Positions 16,494 to 26,169 of a stretch of DNA of 57,693 nucleotides are shown piece by piece (the stretch's first letter is position 1; every line of letters starts with the position of its first letter). Source of the stretch: an uncultured Gammaproteobacteria bacterium (GTDB lineage Bacteria; Pseudomonadota; Gammaproteobacteria; Ga0077536); assembly GCA_938082545.1 (NCBI GenBank), contig CALKCL010000020.1:1-57693 (forward strand), written 5' to 3'. The notes beneath the pieces were generated by a model that did not search any database, was not told the origin of the DNA, and worked only from the letters and a program-made list of their open reading frames with translations. The translations under genes were made by a program, and so were the position numbers.

Positions 16494-17534
16494 TTATCGT
16501 TTAAAGTGCGGCATCACGTCTCTAGAAAACAGGTCCATACTGTTGCGAATCAAATTAGGCGCTAAGCCTGACATCGCCATTCCCATAACCAAATGTGTCA
16601 TGCGACCGCGACTTTGATAATCAGCAATCATTTCAGCCACATCGGCCGGAGTTCCGACGATTGAGTCTTCCCCAAAGAAATCAAAATGCTGAGTCCGTAT
16701 AATTTCTTCAACAGATTTAATTTCATCTAGCCCTTGATCGTCTCCGGGACTGTCATTTGCTTCCGCAAACCATTGTGAGTACTTTTTATTGGTATAATGA
16801 AGTGCTTTGGCGCAGTTCTCCCAAGCTTCTTCCCTTGACGGTGCCACATGCACCCATCGGAGTTGGGCTACATTGTAGTCAGTAGGTCTCCTACCCGCAG
16901 CTTCTAGACATTTATCATAGTGTTCAACAGATTCGACTGGTGCCGTACACTGAAAATGCATCCCCATTTTGGCTGCACGTTCGATTGCTTTAGGTGCAAT
17001 TGCGCCGACCCACATTGGCGGATGTGGTCTTTGAACCGCGGGAGGCACGATTTGTATTTCTTTCAGGTGATTATGTTTCCCATCAAACGTAACCATCTCG
17101 TCACTTAGCAGCCGCTGGATGATTTCCACTCCTTCTTTCAATCTAGCTCCTCGCTCTGCGCTAGGTATTCCTTGATCGTCAAATTCTTTTGGTCGATAGC
17201 CCAACCCAACACCCAAGTCGAAGCGTCCGTTTGACATGATGTCAATAGTCGCGGTGTCTTCAGCTACTCTGACCGGATTATGCAGTGGTAGAAGTACCAA
17301 AAAAGTTCCAATCCTCATTCGAGTCGTTCTTTGAGAAATGGCACCAGCAATACTCATGAGTGATGGCGAGTAACCATCATCAACAAAATGATGTTCGGTT
17401 AGCCATGCGTGATCGTAACCCATAGCTTCCGAGTCCGAGATTAAATCAAGATGTGAACGATATAAGTCAGTCCAAGGAACCTTTGCAAATTCTGGGTTGC
17501 GGAAAGGCCATAGTAATCCAAATTTTAAGTTCAT
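16494..17534 (-). CDS. Luciferase-like (LLM) flavin-dependent monooxygenase
   Basis: A 346-residue TIM-barrel flavin oxidoreductase. The AWLTEHHFVDDGYSPS block, TTRMRIGTFLVLLPLHNPVRVAED and NGRFDLGVGLGYRP are standard bacterial-luciferase/alkanal-monooxygenase motifs, and FSRDVMPHF ends the chain. I place the start at the ATG at 17534, six bases after AAAGGGGA; the upstream in-frame ATG has no such site. It uses reduced FMN from a separate reductase. The substrate is unknown. A near-identical N-terminal motif occurs in the remnant at 21681. Confidence 0.85.
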   Translation of the reverse strand: MNLKFGLLWPFRNPEFAKVPWTDLYRSHLDLISDSEAMGYDHAWLTEHHFVDDGYSPSLMSIAGAISQRTTRMRIGTFLVLLPLHNPVRVAEDTATIDIMSNGRFDLGVGLGYRPKEFDDQGIPSAERGARLKEGVEIIQRLLSDEMVTFDGKHNHLKEIQIVPPAVQRPHPPMWVGAIAPKAIERAAKMGMHFQCTAPVESVEHYDKCLEAAGRRPTDYNVAQLRWVHVAPSREEAWENCAKALHYTNKKYSQWFAEANDSPGDDQGLDEIKSVEEIIRTQHFDFFGEDSIVGTPADVAEMIADYQSRGRMTHLVMGMAMSGLAPNLIRNSMDLFSRDVMPHFKR

Positions 17535-17813
17535 TTTGTTCCCCTTTAAGTTGGTATCTGATGAATTAATTTTCACTAAGTTTGCTTGGAGTTTTAGAGT
17601 AAAAACGACAAATATTATTATTATGACTCTAAGCGAAAGGTGGATTTATCCTCCCCACTTCCAACTCTCTTTTTCGATTATAGAAGAAATGTATTATTTC
17701 GCAATTTTGCTGGCTTGTTTTCCCAGCTTAAGGGTTGTATGTTGAATTTTTGGGGCTCAGGAAGTTGCAATGAAACAAGAAAATGAAAAAATAAACATTT
17801 TGTGTTGGTTAAA

Positions 17814-19124
17814 ATGAGCTTAGAACTTGAGCCTTTCTGGATGCCATTCACGCATAATCGGATGTTTAAGAAATCTCCTCGGTTAATAGAACGGGGAGAG
17901 GGGATGCACTATCAAACGTCTGATGGTCACAGAGTCTTGGATGCTATCTCTGGATTATGGTGTTCAAATGCAGGACATAGACACCCAAAAATCGTACAAG
18001 CGGTTAAGGATCAACTAGACGAACTAGATTTCACGGCACCCTTTCAGTCGGGTCATCCAAAAGCTTTCATGCTAGCTGAGGCTATAAAGAAGATATCTCC
18101 TGCTGGTCTTAATCACGTTTTCCTTACTAGCTCAGGCTCTGAGGCCTGCGACACCGCACTCAAAATAGCGTTGGCCTATCATCATTCAACAGGCGAAGTC
18201 CAGAGAACTCGCTTTGTCGGACACGAGAAAGGCTATCATGGTGTCGGTTTTGGAGGTATTTCTGTTGGAGGAATTGATGCCAACAAAAAAGCCTTTAAAG
18301 CGTCATTGCTGCCTGGGACTTTGCACTTGCCTCATACACATAATTTGTCAAAAATGGCTTTCTCAAAAGGACAACCAGTTTAGGGTGACCATTTGGCAGA
18401 TAATTTAGAGGCTCTAGTTGATGCAAATGGTTCAGAGACAATAGCTGGTGTGGTTGTTGAGCCGATGCAAGGATCGGCTGGTGTGATCGTACCACCGCAT
18501 GGCTATCTGAAAAAGCTAAGGAGTATCTGTGACGCGCATCAAATTTTATTGATTTTTGACGAGGTGATAACGGGATTTGGGCGATTAGGAGAATGGTTTG
18601 CGGCCGATAGGTTTGGAGTTATTCCCGATATGATTATTTGCGCAAAGGGCGTCATCAGTGGTGTTGTTCCTCTAGGAGGTGTCATAGTGCGAGACAGTAT
18701 CTATAACGAAATCATGGTTGGCCCAAGTCATCTAGTTGAGTTTTTTCACGGCTACACTAATTCTGGTCATCCGCTGGCCTGTGCTGCGGGAATTTCGGCT
18801 ATCAATGTTTATGAGAGCGAGGGTTTGTTGGCTAAATCTAGTAAGCTTGAGATTGAACTTGAAAAGGCAATTCACTCTTTGCGTGATGAAGCGCACGTAG
18901 TTGATATAAGAAACATTGGGATGGCGGTCGCTATAGAATTTGAAACACGTAATAATCAAATCTCGATGCGTGTCATGGAGATATTCCAATACTGTTTCGA
19001 CCATGGGGTCATGATCCGCTACACGGGCGATATAATTGCGATTGGTCCTGCCTTAGTTTGCGACGAGACAGAGATAGAGGCCATAATTGAAACAATACGA
19101 TCGGCCATTCGTGCCATCGCATAG
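17814..19124 (+). pseudogene. Class III omega-aminotransferase interrupted by an amber codon
   Basis: The frame is open from the ATG at 17814 to 19124 except for one TAG (18381-18383, codon 190). Family features lie on both sides: PFWMPFTHNR at the start, TSSGSEA, GHEKGYHG, DEVITGFGRLG and the PLP lysine K278 in ICAKGVISG. In the family the segment reads roughly FSKGQP-x-W-G-x-HLAD, so TAG replaces a TGG tryptophan by one base. Intact, it would move an amino group from beta-alanine or another omega-amine to pyruvate. The PLP lysine and second half of the enzyme lie after the stop. It could be a recent null mutation, a suppressed amber codon or a sequence error. The spacing to the following LLM gene (26 bases) suggests an operon. 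Confidence 0.85.
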
Positions 19125-19150
19125 GATTTTAGCTACGAGGTTAAATATAG

Positions 19151-20296
19151 ATGAAGAATGAAGAGACGATGCATGCTGATGATATAGGTCAATGGCGCCT
19201 TAATAATGTGCCTGTCTATAATAAAAATAAAATGAAGCTCGGAGTGTTTGCTACTAATTGCAGTAATGGGACTACGATGACGCATGCACCAACGACCTTC
19301 GAACCCACCTACAAGCATAACGTTAAAATAGCTAAGCTTGCCGACACTTTGGGGTTTGAACTACTTGTGCCCGTAGGCAGATGGAAGCATTTTGGAGGGA
19401 GTACTCAGTTTAACGGAGACAATATGGAAGTGTATACGTGGGCCACAGCAATGGCCTGTAATACTTCTAATATTATGGTGTGTGCAACTTCTCATACCCC
19501 CACCGCACACCCTCTGTTTGCTGCAAAGCAGGGTTCGAGTATTGATAACATTTCGGAAGGGCGATTTGCCCTTAATATAGTGTGTGGTTGGTTTCGACCT
19601 GAAATTGAAATGTTCGGTAAAGAACAGTTACCCCATTCGGAAAGATATGCGATGGCGCACGAGTGGGTAACTTGTGTTAAGAAAGCTTGGTCGGAGCAAG
19701 ATTTTAGCTTTCAAGGAAAGTATTTTTCTATCAAGGAAGGTTTTTTGTCACCGAAGCCGATACAGAAACCGGGTCCTATTCTGCTCAATGCCGGAAACTC
19801 TGAGGATGGCCGAGAATTTTCAGCAAGAGAAATGGATTTTAATTTTATCACTATGGCGACACCAGAGGAGGCCGGCAATCTAGTCAAAGACATCCATAAG
19901 CGAGCAGCTATTTATAAAAGGCAGTGCGGTGTCATGAGCCAGGCATTCGTTTGCTGTCGTGAAACAGAAAGTGAAGCTCGCGCAGCCTATGACACTATTC
20001 TCGAGCAGGGTGACTGGGATGCGGCTAGAAACGTTATGGAACTGCTAGGAATTGAGAGTGGATCGTTTGATGCTACTATCAAACAGTTTGCAGAGCGATT
20101 TGTGGCGGGATGGGGAGGGTACCCGTTAGTGGGTACTCCAGAGCAGGTGGTTGACAAGATGAAAGAGCTGAGTGAATTAGGCGTTGAAGGGCTTATTTTA
20201 TCTTGGCTTGACTACCATGAAGAGCTGGAATTTTTTGGAGATCGTGTGCTCCCTTTGATGGAACAAGCTGGATTGAGACTACCCAAAATCGGATAG
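19151..20296 (+). CDS. LLM flavin monooxygenase, SsuD/RutA/SfnG-like
   Basis: The 381-residue protein resembles alkanesulphonate, dimethylsulphone or pyrimidine monooxygenases: KLGVFATNCSNG strand 1, FGGSTQFNGDNMEVYTWATAMA, ALNIVCGWFRPEIEMFG and the C-terminal segment GWGGYPLVGTPEQVVDKM. These FMNH2-dependent enzymes cleave C-S, C-N or ring C-N bonds. An N-terminal extension of about 27 residues precedes the barrel. It is 26 bases after the broken aminotransferase and 23 bases before an SDR. It is similar in design to the LLM at 39762-40838, so the two may be paralogues. Confidence 0.85.
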   Translation: MKNEETMHADDIGQWRLNNVPVYNKNKMKLGVFATNCSNGTTMTHAPTTFEPTYKHNVKIAKLADTLGFELLVPVGRWKHFGGSTQFNGDNMEVYTWATAMACNTSNIMVCATSHTPTAHPLFAAKQGSSIDNISEGRFALNIVCGWFRPEIEMFGKEQLPHSERYAMAHEWVTCVKKAWSEQDFSFQGKYFSIKEGFLSPKPIQKPGPILLNAGNSEDGREFSAREMDFNFITMATPEEAGNLVKDIHKRAAIYKRQCGVMSQAFVCCRETESEARAAYDTILEQGDWDAARNVMELLGIESGSFDATIKQFAERFVAGWGGYPLVGTPEQVVDKMKELSELGVEGLILSWLDYHEELEFFGDRVLPLMEQAGLRLPKIG

Positions 20297-20319
20297 ATAA
20301 TTAATATGGAGAGTAAATT

Positions 20320-21087
20320 GTGGGACGACTAGAAAATAAGGTTGCGATAATCAGTGGTGCGCTAGGCGGACAAGGACAGGTAGCGGTGAGCCGATTCGTT
20401 GCAGAAGGGGCTAAAGTTGTGGCGACAGATATGTCACCTGAGCCTGATGGAAGAGTGGCTGAGTTAGTTTCAGAGACTGATGCGGCTGTGGCATATATTG
20501 GTGGAGACCTGTGCGATTACAGTCTTCTAGGTAGAATTGTCGAGCTTGCTATAGCTCGATTTTCAGGACTAGATATCCTCTTCAGTAATCACGGAATTAT
20601 GGTAGGGAAACCTTTTTTAGAGACTACCGTAGAGGAGCTTGATAGCGTGCTGGCGGTGAATTTACGCGCGCCATTTCTTCTCAGCCAAGTCGCGGCACGA
20701 GAAATGTCAAAAAGAGGAGGAGGCTCAATTATTCATAACTCGTCTGTGGGGGGATTGGTAGGGTTCCCAACCATGGCAGCCTATGGCGCTTCCAAAGGAG
20801 GGCTAGCTCAGCTGGCACGTTCTATGGCGACTGACCTTGCAGAATACAATATCAGGGTGAACGCTATTTGCCCCGGCGTTGTAGATACTCCGATGCCTGA
20901 GCGGTACGTAGAGGGATTAGGTGTCAATAAAGAATCAGTATTTGCAGAGATGGAGGGGATGCATTTAATGAATAGGTTGGGACGTCCCGAAGAAATTGTT
21001 AATGTTGCATTGTTTTTAGCCTCTGATGAAGCTTCTTTTATGACCGGGGCGGTAATCCCCGTAGATGGCGGGCTGTCTGCGATTTAA
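20320..21087 (+). CDS. SDR family oxidoreductase
   Basis: A 255-residue classical short-chain dehydrogenase starting at GTG after a GGAGAG site. It has SGALGGQG in the place of TGxxxGIG, DILFSNHG, the catalytic serine in HNSSVGG, and Y-G-A-S-K. The substitution of the TGxxxGxG motif (S-G-A-L-G-G-Q-G) is a little unusual but keeps the glycines. The C-terminus has GAVIPVDGG. Substrate unknown; context with LLM suggests it oxidises or reduces an alcohol intermediate. Confidence 0.82.
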   Translation: MGRLENKVAIISGALGGQGQVAVSRFVAEGAKVVATDMSPEPDGRVAELVSETDAAVAYIGGDLCDYSLLGRIVELAIARFSGLDILFSNHGIMVGKPFLETTVEELDSVLAVNLRAPFLLSQVAAREMSKRGGGSIIHNSSVGGLVGFPTMAAYGASKGGLAQLARSMATDLAEYNIRVNAICPGVVDTPMPERYVEGLGVNKESVFAEMEGMHLMNRLGRPEEIVNVALFLASDEASFMTGAVIPVDGGLSAI

Positions 21088-21120
21088 TTTATTAAAAGTA
21101 TCAAATATGGAGTAAGTAGA

Positions 21121-21621
21121 ATGAGTTTAGTTTTAAAAAGTGAGAGTTTCAAAGATGGTGAGAGGCTAAAGACGCCGCATGTTTTATCTGAGGCGTACGG
21201 GTTTGGTTGTACTGGTGGTAATTTGTCACCCCAGTTAGCGTGGAGCGGAGTCCCTGAGGGGACAGAGAGTTTTTCTTTGACTTGCTATGATCCTGATGCG
21301 CCGACAGGAAGCGGGTTTTGGCATTGGAATGTAGCTAACATTCCGTCTAATATTTTTTCTTTAGAACTAGGATCAGGGGATCTTTCGGCAGGGAAAATGC
21401 ACCCAGATGTGGTGGAAGTTAGGACGGATTTTGGAGTCCCAGGATATGGTGGCCCTTGCGCGCCAGAAGGTTCAAATATCCATCGATATATTTTTACTGT
21501 CCATGCTGTAAACGTAAAATCACTGCCTGTGACACCAGATACTACGGCTGCAATACTTGGTTTTTACCTAAATTTTCACACTATAGAGAAAGCGAGCTTG
21601 ATTGGGTTGTTTAGTCGATAG
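21121..21621 (+). CDS. YbhB/YbcL-type PEBP-like protein
   Basis: The 166-residue product has the phosphatidylethanolamine-binding-protein signature: DPDAPTGSGFWHW, then GYGGPCAPEG-NIHRYIFTVHAV. Bacterial members (YbhB, YbcL) are small and mostly of unknown role, sometimes binding phosphate-like groups. No signal peptide. It follows the SDR by 33 bases and ends 59 bases before the LLM remnant. Confidence 0.8.
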   Translation: MSLVLKSESFKDGERLKTPHVLSEAYGFGCTGGNLSPQLAWSGVPEGTESFSLTCYDPDAPTGSGFWHWNVANIPSNIFSLELGSGDLSAGKMHPDVVEVRTDFGVPGYGGPCAPEGSNIHRYIFTVHAVNVKSLPVTPDTTAAILGFYLNFHTIEKASLIGLFSR

Positions 21622-21680
21622 GCGTTTTTAACGAAGGAATTTAATTGATCTAAGTTCCTTTGCTAAAGGGGAGCAAGGTA

Positions 21681-22029
21681 ATGCGATTTGGGATAATGTA
21701 TGATTTTAGAAACCCACAAAGATGGCATATCCCATCGGCACGGTTTTATCGAGCGATGCTCGACCAGGTGGTCGAGGCAGAAAGAATAGGCTTCGACCAT
21801 GTTTGGTTAACTGAACATCATTTCACCGAAGATGGCTACAATCCTTCATCCTTATCTATGGCTGCTGCTGTTGCGGCGGTAACGTCACAAATCAGGATAG
21901 GCACTTTCATACTGCTATTGCCTTTTATTCATCCTTTCGAGCCACTTTGCTGGAATTGATCCTAGGAAAAGTTCATATTCAAACGCGCTTTTCGCAAAAC
22001 ATGTGATGCCGAAATTTAAAGTCTCTTAG
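21681..22029 (+). pseudogene. LLM monooxygenase remnant with large internal deletion
   Basis: The ATG at 21681 begins a good LLM N-terminus (MRFGIMYDFRNP, HVWLTEHHFTEDGYNPSS, QIRIGTFILLLPF). The frame then breaks at about 21925-21935 and stops at 21959. In another frame the typical C-terminus continues: ILSSHFAGIDPRKSS then NALFAKHVMPKFKVS to the TAG at 22027-22029. About 230 internal residues of a 340-residue enzyme are missing, and the two ends are joined out of frame. This is a deletion scar, not a functional gene. Its N-terminus resembles that of the LLM gene at 16494-17534. Confidence 0.85.
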
Positions 22030-22062
22030 CGTGGAAAGATTTTGGTAGCCCTTCTGTTTTAG

Positions 22063-22956
22063 CTAACTATCGGTTTTTTTGTAATCGATCACTTGCATTG
22101 CAACGATTGCGAGAAGCACGATGCCTCCTCCGACTGCCTGGGGAAATTCGAGGACTTCACTAAATAACATCCAGGCTGCGATCACTGCGACGACAGGTTG
22201 GATATTTACTGCCATTCCTGCCTTGAGAGCGCCAATTCTGGAAATTGCGTAAAGATATAAAGGTGTACCGCCACTTTGGAACAGTCCGACCCCGAGTGTC
22301 CCAGCCCACCCTGTCCGACTTGTAGGTAAATTTAGAGAGCCAAGAAATAGGCAGATAACAATCAACGTGATTAAGCTGAAGCAGCTGATATGGAACGCTG
22401 TGACAAAAGCATTTTGAGCACCGAAATGCTGCCTTATCTGGATAGCATTAAACGCCGTGGCTACAGCTCCCATAAGAGCTAGTGCCCCGCCTCTCCAGTC
22501 TATAGCTTCTGAAGATGCCCCGAGCATCACAATAAGTCCAGAGAAGGCAACAATAATTGCGACTAATTTTGATAAGGTAACTTTCTCTATACCAAACATG
22601 AACACTAATACAGCGATCATTACAGGGAAGGTGAAAAATATTAATGTTGCGAGGCCGACCGAGATGAATTTAATAGATCCTAGATAGCCTAAGGTCATCA
22701 ATACAAAAAGAATGCCGTTTACTATTGTCGGCTTCAATAGATCTCTCGACAATGTGTGATCTATTTTTGTAATCAACAGAGCTAACCAGAGGAATGCCAC
22801 GACAATAAACGTTCTTATTGTGACTAAACTGACAGCATCTATCCCCCCGTCATAAGCATATCTGGAAACCACTGCCGCTCCCGCCAATAAGGTGCCGGCG
22901 AGAAGCGCACAGAAAAACCCCCGCATGTTGGTTTTAGGATTGTTTGACATGGTCAC
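22063..22956 (-). CDS. EamA-family (DMT) inner-membrane transporter
   Basis: The 297-residue protein has about ten hydrophobic helices in two related halves, with AGAAVVSRYAYDGG near helix 1 and MAVNIQPVVAVIAAWMLFSE near helix 9, as in EamA drug/metabolite exporters. It is preceded by no clear operon partner. The ATG at 22956 follows a GTGACC leader region; the start is reasonable because MSNNPKTN precedes helix 1. Substrate unknown. Confidence 0.85.
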   Translation of the reverse strand: MTMSNNPKTNMRGFFCALLAGTLLAGAAVVSRYAYDGGIDAVSLVTIRTFIVVAFLWLALLITKIDHTLSRDLLKPTIVNGILFVLMTLGYLGSIKFISVGLATLIFFTFPVMIAVLVFMFGIEKVTLSKLVAIIVAFSGLIVMLGASSEAIDWRGGALALMGAVATAFNAIQIRQHFGAQNAFVTAFHISCFSLITLIVICLFLGSLNLPTSRTGWAGTLGVGLFQSGGTPLYLYAISRIGALKAGMAVNIQPVVAVIAAWMLFSEVLEFPQAVGGGIVLLAIVAMQVIDYKKTDS

Positions 22957-23030
22957 TCCAGTTTCGTTTCACAAATTATGGAGAATACCCTTAATCGCTG
23001 CCTAGTAAAGGCACAAGTCACCCAATGCTT

Positions 23031-24632
23031 TTAGGAAAAACGATACCCGGCGTAATTTTCAGCTTGGACCGCTTTACACTTTCGTTCGTAACGTTGGAAT
23101 CCACCGACGTAAGGCATGAATATCCGAGGTTTTCCCGGAATATTTGCGCCTAAATACCAAGAGTTACAGGTCGGGTAGATAGTTGTATCGGCGATATTAT
23201 TAATATGTTCAACCCAATTAGTTTCAGCCGTTTCGCTCGCTTCTATTGTCATGAGATTATTGTCTTCAATGTGTTGAATACATTCTGATATCCACTCCCC
23301 ATGCTGCTCCGAACCAACTACCATGTTTGCCAGCACGGATGGACTCCCAGGACCTGTCATAATAAATAAATTCGGAAAACCAGAGACTGATAAACCAAGG
23401 TATGAAACTGGCCCTGCTTGCCATTTTGATTTGAGTGATTGTCCATTCCTTCCTGTAATATTGATCCTATCAAGCGAGCCTGTCATGGCATCAAATCCCG
23501 TGGCAAAAATGACATTGTCTAATTCGAAGTGACGGTCTACAGTTTCTATCCCATTTCTAGTGAACGAGATAATAGGGGAGGCTAACACATCTATCAGAGA
23601 GACATTCTTTTGATTAAAAGCTTCATAGTAACCTGTGTCCGAACATGGTCTTTTACAGCCGAATAAATGATCGGGACTTAGCTGTTTAGCTGTTTCGGGA
23701 TCTTCAACGATATCTTCTATTTTATTACGAATAAAGTTGACAGCAGTTTCGTTAGATTTCTTATTTGAGACTAGATCATTAAAGCAGGTGAGAAAGGAGA
23801 GTCCACCTTTTTTCCAATAGTCTTCATAGACTTCATTACGCTCCATCTCGTCGGCTTCTAACGCGCCCTGTCTCCGGGGTAAGCTATTACAGGCCGCTGG
23901 CAATCCTCGTTGTTGTTTTCGAAAGGCGGAGTAATTTGATTTTAGAGAATTCTGGTCTTGATCGCTCAGCGGTGTATTTCCTGCGGGCACTGAGAAATTT
24001 GGGGTGCGCTGAAAAACGAAAAGATGCTCAGCTTGCTGGGCAACTATCGGGGTAGATTGAATCCCAGAGGACCCTGTTCCAATTATTCCAACAGTTTCTC
24101 CGGAAAAATCTACCTTTTTATGGGGCCAATTGCCCGTATGATAAGTTTTTCCTGCGTAGTCTTTCAGTCCAGGGAAATCAGGGACGTTGGTAGAGGAGAG
24201 TGGGCCGGTCGCCATTATGCAATATTTTGCCAAATAGTTATTTTTTGTGGTTTGCACACTCCACAAGTTAGTGGTTTCTGAAAATTCACAGTTCAATGCT
24301 TTTGTTTCTAGACTAATATCAGCGCGCAGTTCAAATCGATCTGCGACGTGTTCGAGATACCTTAAAATTTCTTCTTGACCTGCAAATCGCTCTGTCCATA
24401 CCCAATCTTGTTGTAATTCTTCACAAAAGCTATAGGAGTATTCCATACTTTCAACATCGCAACGGGCTCCCGGATAACGATTCCAATACCACGTACCACC
24501 AACGCCTTTCCCTGCCTCGATAATTTTTGCTGTGAGCCCTAGTTCTTTTAATTTGTACAACATGTACAATCCTGAGAACCCAGCTCCAACTATTATGGCA
24601 TCGACTTTTATGTCGTTGTCGTCTTTTGTCAT
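23031..24632 (-). CDS. Baeyer-Villiger monooxygenase (CHMO-like), copy 1
   Basis: This 533-residue flavoprotein oxidises a ketone to an ester or lactone with NADPH and O2. It has the FAD Rossmann GAGFSG (about 17-22), the NADPH Rossmann GTGSSG, and a BVMO fingerprint variant YAGKTYHTGNWP, with Tyr replacing the first Phe. The cyclohexanone-monooxygenase-like C-terminus NSWYLGANIPGKPRIF is present. Length fits CHMO (about 540). Two further members lie at 52706 and 54482. The gene is monocistronic as far as can be seen. Confidence 0.9.
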   Translation of the reverse strand: MTKDDNDIKVDAIIVGAGFSGLYMLYKLKELGLTAKIIEAGKGVGGTWYWNRYPGARCDVESMEYSYSFCEELQQDWVWTERFAGQEEILRYLEHVADRFELRADISLETKALNCEFSETTNLWSVQTTKNNYLAKYCIMATGPLSSTNVPDFPGLKDYAGKTYHTGNWPHKKVDFSGETVGIIGTGSSGIQSTPIVAQQAEHLFVFQRTPNFSVPAGNTPLSDQDQNSLKSNYSAFRKQQRGLPAACNSLPRRQGALEADEMERNEVYEDYWKKGGLSFLTCFNDLVSNKKSNETAVNFIRNKIEDIVEDPETAKQLSPDHLFGCKRPCSDTGYYEAFNQKNVSLIDVLASPIISFTRNGIETVDRHFELDNVIFATGFDAMTGSLDRINITGRNGQSLKSKWQAGPVSYLGLSVSGFPNLFIMTGPGSPSVLANMVVGSEQHGEWISECIQHIEDNNLMTIEASETAETNWVEHINNIADTTIYPTCNSWYLGANIPGKPRIFMPYVGGFQRYERKCKAVQAENYAGYRFS

Positions 24633-24825
24633 GTGGAAGTTACCTTCTGTATTTTAATCATTACTGCTTGAGCAGTCTGTTGCTTTTCCGAAATCATAGC
24701 TATCTAAAACTATTTTTTACGTCGATCTAACTACTACAGTATATTATAAAGTACTCCTGTGTGCAGGCCTCATGGAGTATCTAAACTCACCGCTGATGTC
24801 TCATAATGAAATTAATAAGAGGGGT

Positions 24826-24857
24826 AAAAAAAACCCGCTGGGACTAGTCGCAGCGGG
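24826..24857 (-). terminator. Rho-independent terminator of the TorF porin gene
   Basis: On the minus strand a seven-base GC-rich stem (24857-24851 with 24840-24834) and a ten-base loop are followed directly by eight T residues. It lies 27 bases past the porin stop codon at 24885. Confidence 0.85.
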
Positions 24858-24884
24858 CTTAAAACACTTATTGTTTTAACGGTA

Positions 24885-25652
24885 TTACCAAGAGCTAGAT
24901 ACCGCAAAGACCACGGCTTCACATGCACTTTGGTCGCCGTCACAGTAGTTATCAGCGTCATTCCACGAGATATCAAATGTGAAGGCCCCAAAATCTTTTG
25001 AAGCGCCTACAGCATAATGCCAGTAGTCAAAACCACCAGCAGTAGTTTTGTCTCCGGACACGTCTTGGTAACCTATGTTGAAGTAGGGGTTGATACCCGC
25101 AGGCAGAGAAACACCAACCGAACTATTCACATAGATTCCGTCATCATCCTCACCGTAAAAGTCTGGAGACCAAGCAAAGCCAACAGACACGGAAGGAGCC
25201 AGCGTTCCGCCAAATTCTTTACCGATAGAGCCATAAATTTCCCAAAAATCATAGTCTCCGCCACCGGAATCTTCATTTTGACCGGTATACATATAATAGA
25301 GATAGCCTATGTCATATGAGAGTCCAGCAAAATCAAAGCCGTAGCCAGCATAAAAATCGATTTCTAACGAAGCCGCATCGCTAGTACTAGGATTGAACTC
25401 TAGATTTGATGCCCATGTTCCCGCGTAAAAACCCGAAGAGTGGGCATAGTCCATTCCGCCTTGGAGAGCAGGATCTTCATTGGTTTGTGTAATTCCGCGA
25501 TAAAGGTAATCAGTTGCAATCAGCACATTGGCGCTAAATGTATGTTCTGATGACGTTTCAGCATGATTATCTGCCGTTGCTGTGAACGGCACGAGTAGCA
25601 GGGATCCAATAAACATCAGACCCGTTATTTTTGCTTTGAAAAATTGTCTCAT
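24885..25652 (-). CDS. TorF-family putative outer-membrane porin
   Basis: A 255-residue exported beta-barrel candidate. The signal peptide (about 1-27, ending in TATADNHA) is followed by FSANVLIATDYLYRGITQTNEDPALQGGMDY, the characteristic start of the TIGR02001/TorF family. Alternating aromatic/glycine strands follow, ending with a terminal aromatic (VSSSW). Acts in the outer membrane, solute unknown. A strong terminator follows. It diverges from the SDR at 26170 across a 517-base gap. Confidence 0.85.
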   Translation of the reverse strand: MRQFFKAKITGLMFIGSLLLVPFTATADNHAETSSEHTFSANVLIATDYLYRGITQTNEDPALQGGMDYAHSSGFYAGTWASNLEFNPSTSDAASLEIDFYAGYGFDFAGLSYDIGYLYYMYTGQNEDSGGGDYDFWEIYGSIGKEFGGTLAPSVSVGFAWSPDFYGEDDDGIYVNSSVGVSLPAGINPYFNIGYQDVSGDKTTAGGFDYWHYAVGASKDFGAFTFDISWNDADNYCDGDQSACEAVVFAVSSSW

Positions 25653-26169
25653 TTTTCTCTCCTGCTTTTTTAAATTTCATTAAGTTTTGTTTCTTTCAAG
25701 AGGACAATACTGACTCTCTATACTGGATCTAGTATGCATATTTAGTGCCAACTTTGTTTTTGGCCGGAAAGCAGCAACTTTCTGCTAAACAATCCATAGA
25801 TTGCAAGGTTTTAGGAGGGACATTTTTTCAGGGTGCACCATGAACAAACACTCTCTTTCTTATGCCCTTTTAGAGGGCATAAATCCGATGGCTAGCGTTC
25901 CCTCTATCGGCCTAGTGTGCGAGAGTCCTGAGCTAGACCGACGGTTGTTAGTTGACAGCATTACCCAATTGCACTTGCTTTATTCCATATTAAATTCCGC
26001 TATTTGTTGTTCTGAAACCTAGTAATGAAAACGAGCTTTGTTGACTATTTTATATTTAGCTTTAGTGGAAGACCTCCATGGGTTAGAGTTTGGTATTTAA
26101 AGTTATAGTCTCCAGTTGTTATAGCTAATGTCTATAGTTCATTAATTAATTGAAATTTGAGGTTTAGTT
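25653..26169. other. Intergenic region, no convincing gene
   Basis: The region separates the divergent porin and SDR genes. It holds a nine-pair hairpin at 25860-25882. A possible 60-codon frame (25840-26022), with an AGGG before its ATG, has no recognisable similarity. I do not call it a gene. No TGATCC-type sigma-E promoter was found here. Confidence 0.5.
25860..25882. repeat. Nine-pair hairpin
   Basis: TTATGCCCT (25860-25868), loop TTTAG and AGGGCATAA (25874-25882) form a perfect stem. It may be an operator or an RNA hairpin. Confidence 0.4.

Noticed and set aside
18381-18383. TAG as pyrrolysine
   Set aside because: The family has Trp at this position, TGG differs by one base, and pyrrolysine is not expected in this enzyme class.
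25840-26022. Possible 60-codon gene with AGGG upstream of its ATG
   Set aside because: No recognisable family, low coding character and an internal hairpin. Too weak to call.
25653-26169. Sigma-E promoter ahead of the SDR at 26170
   Set aside because: No TGATC-type -35 box was found in this region.
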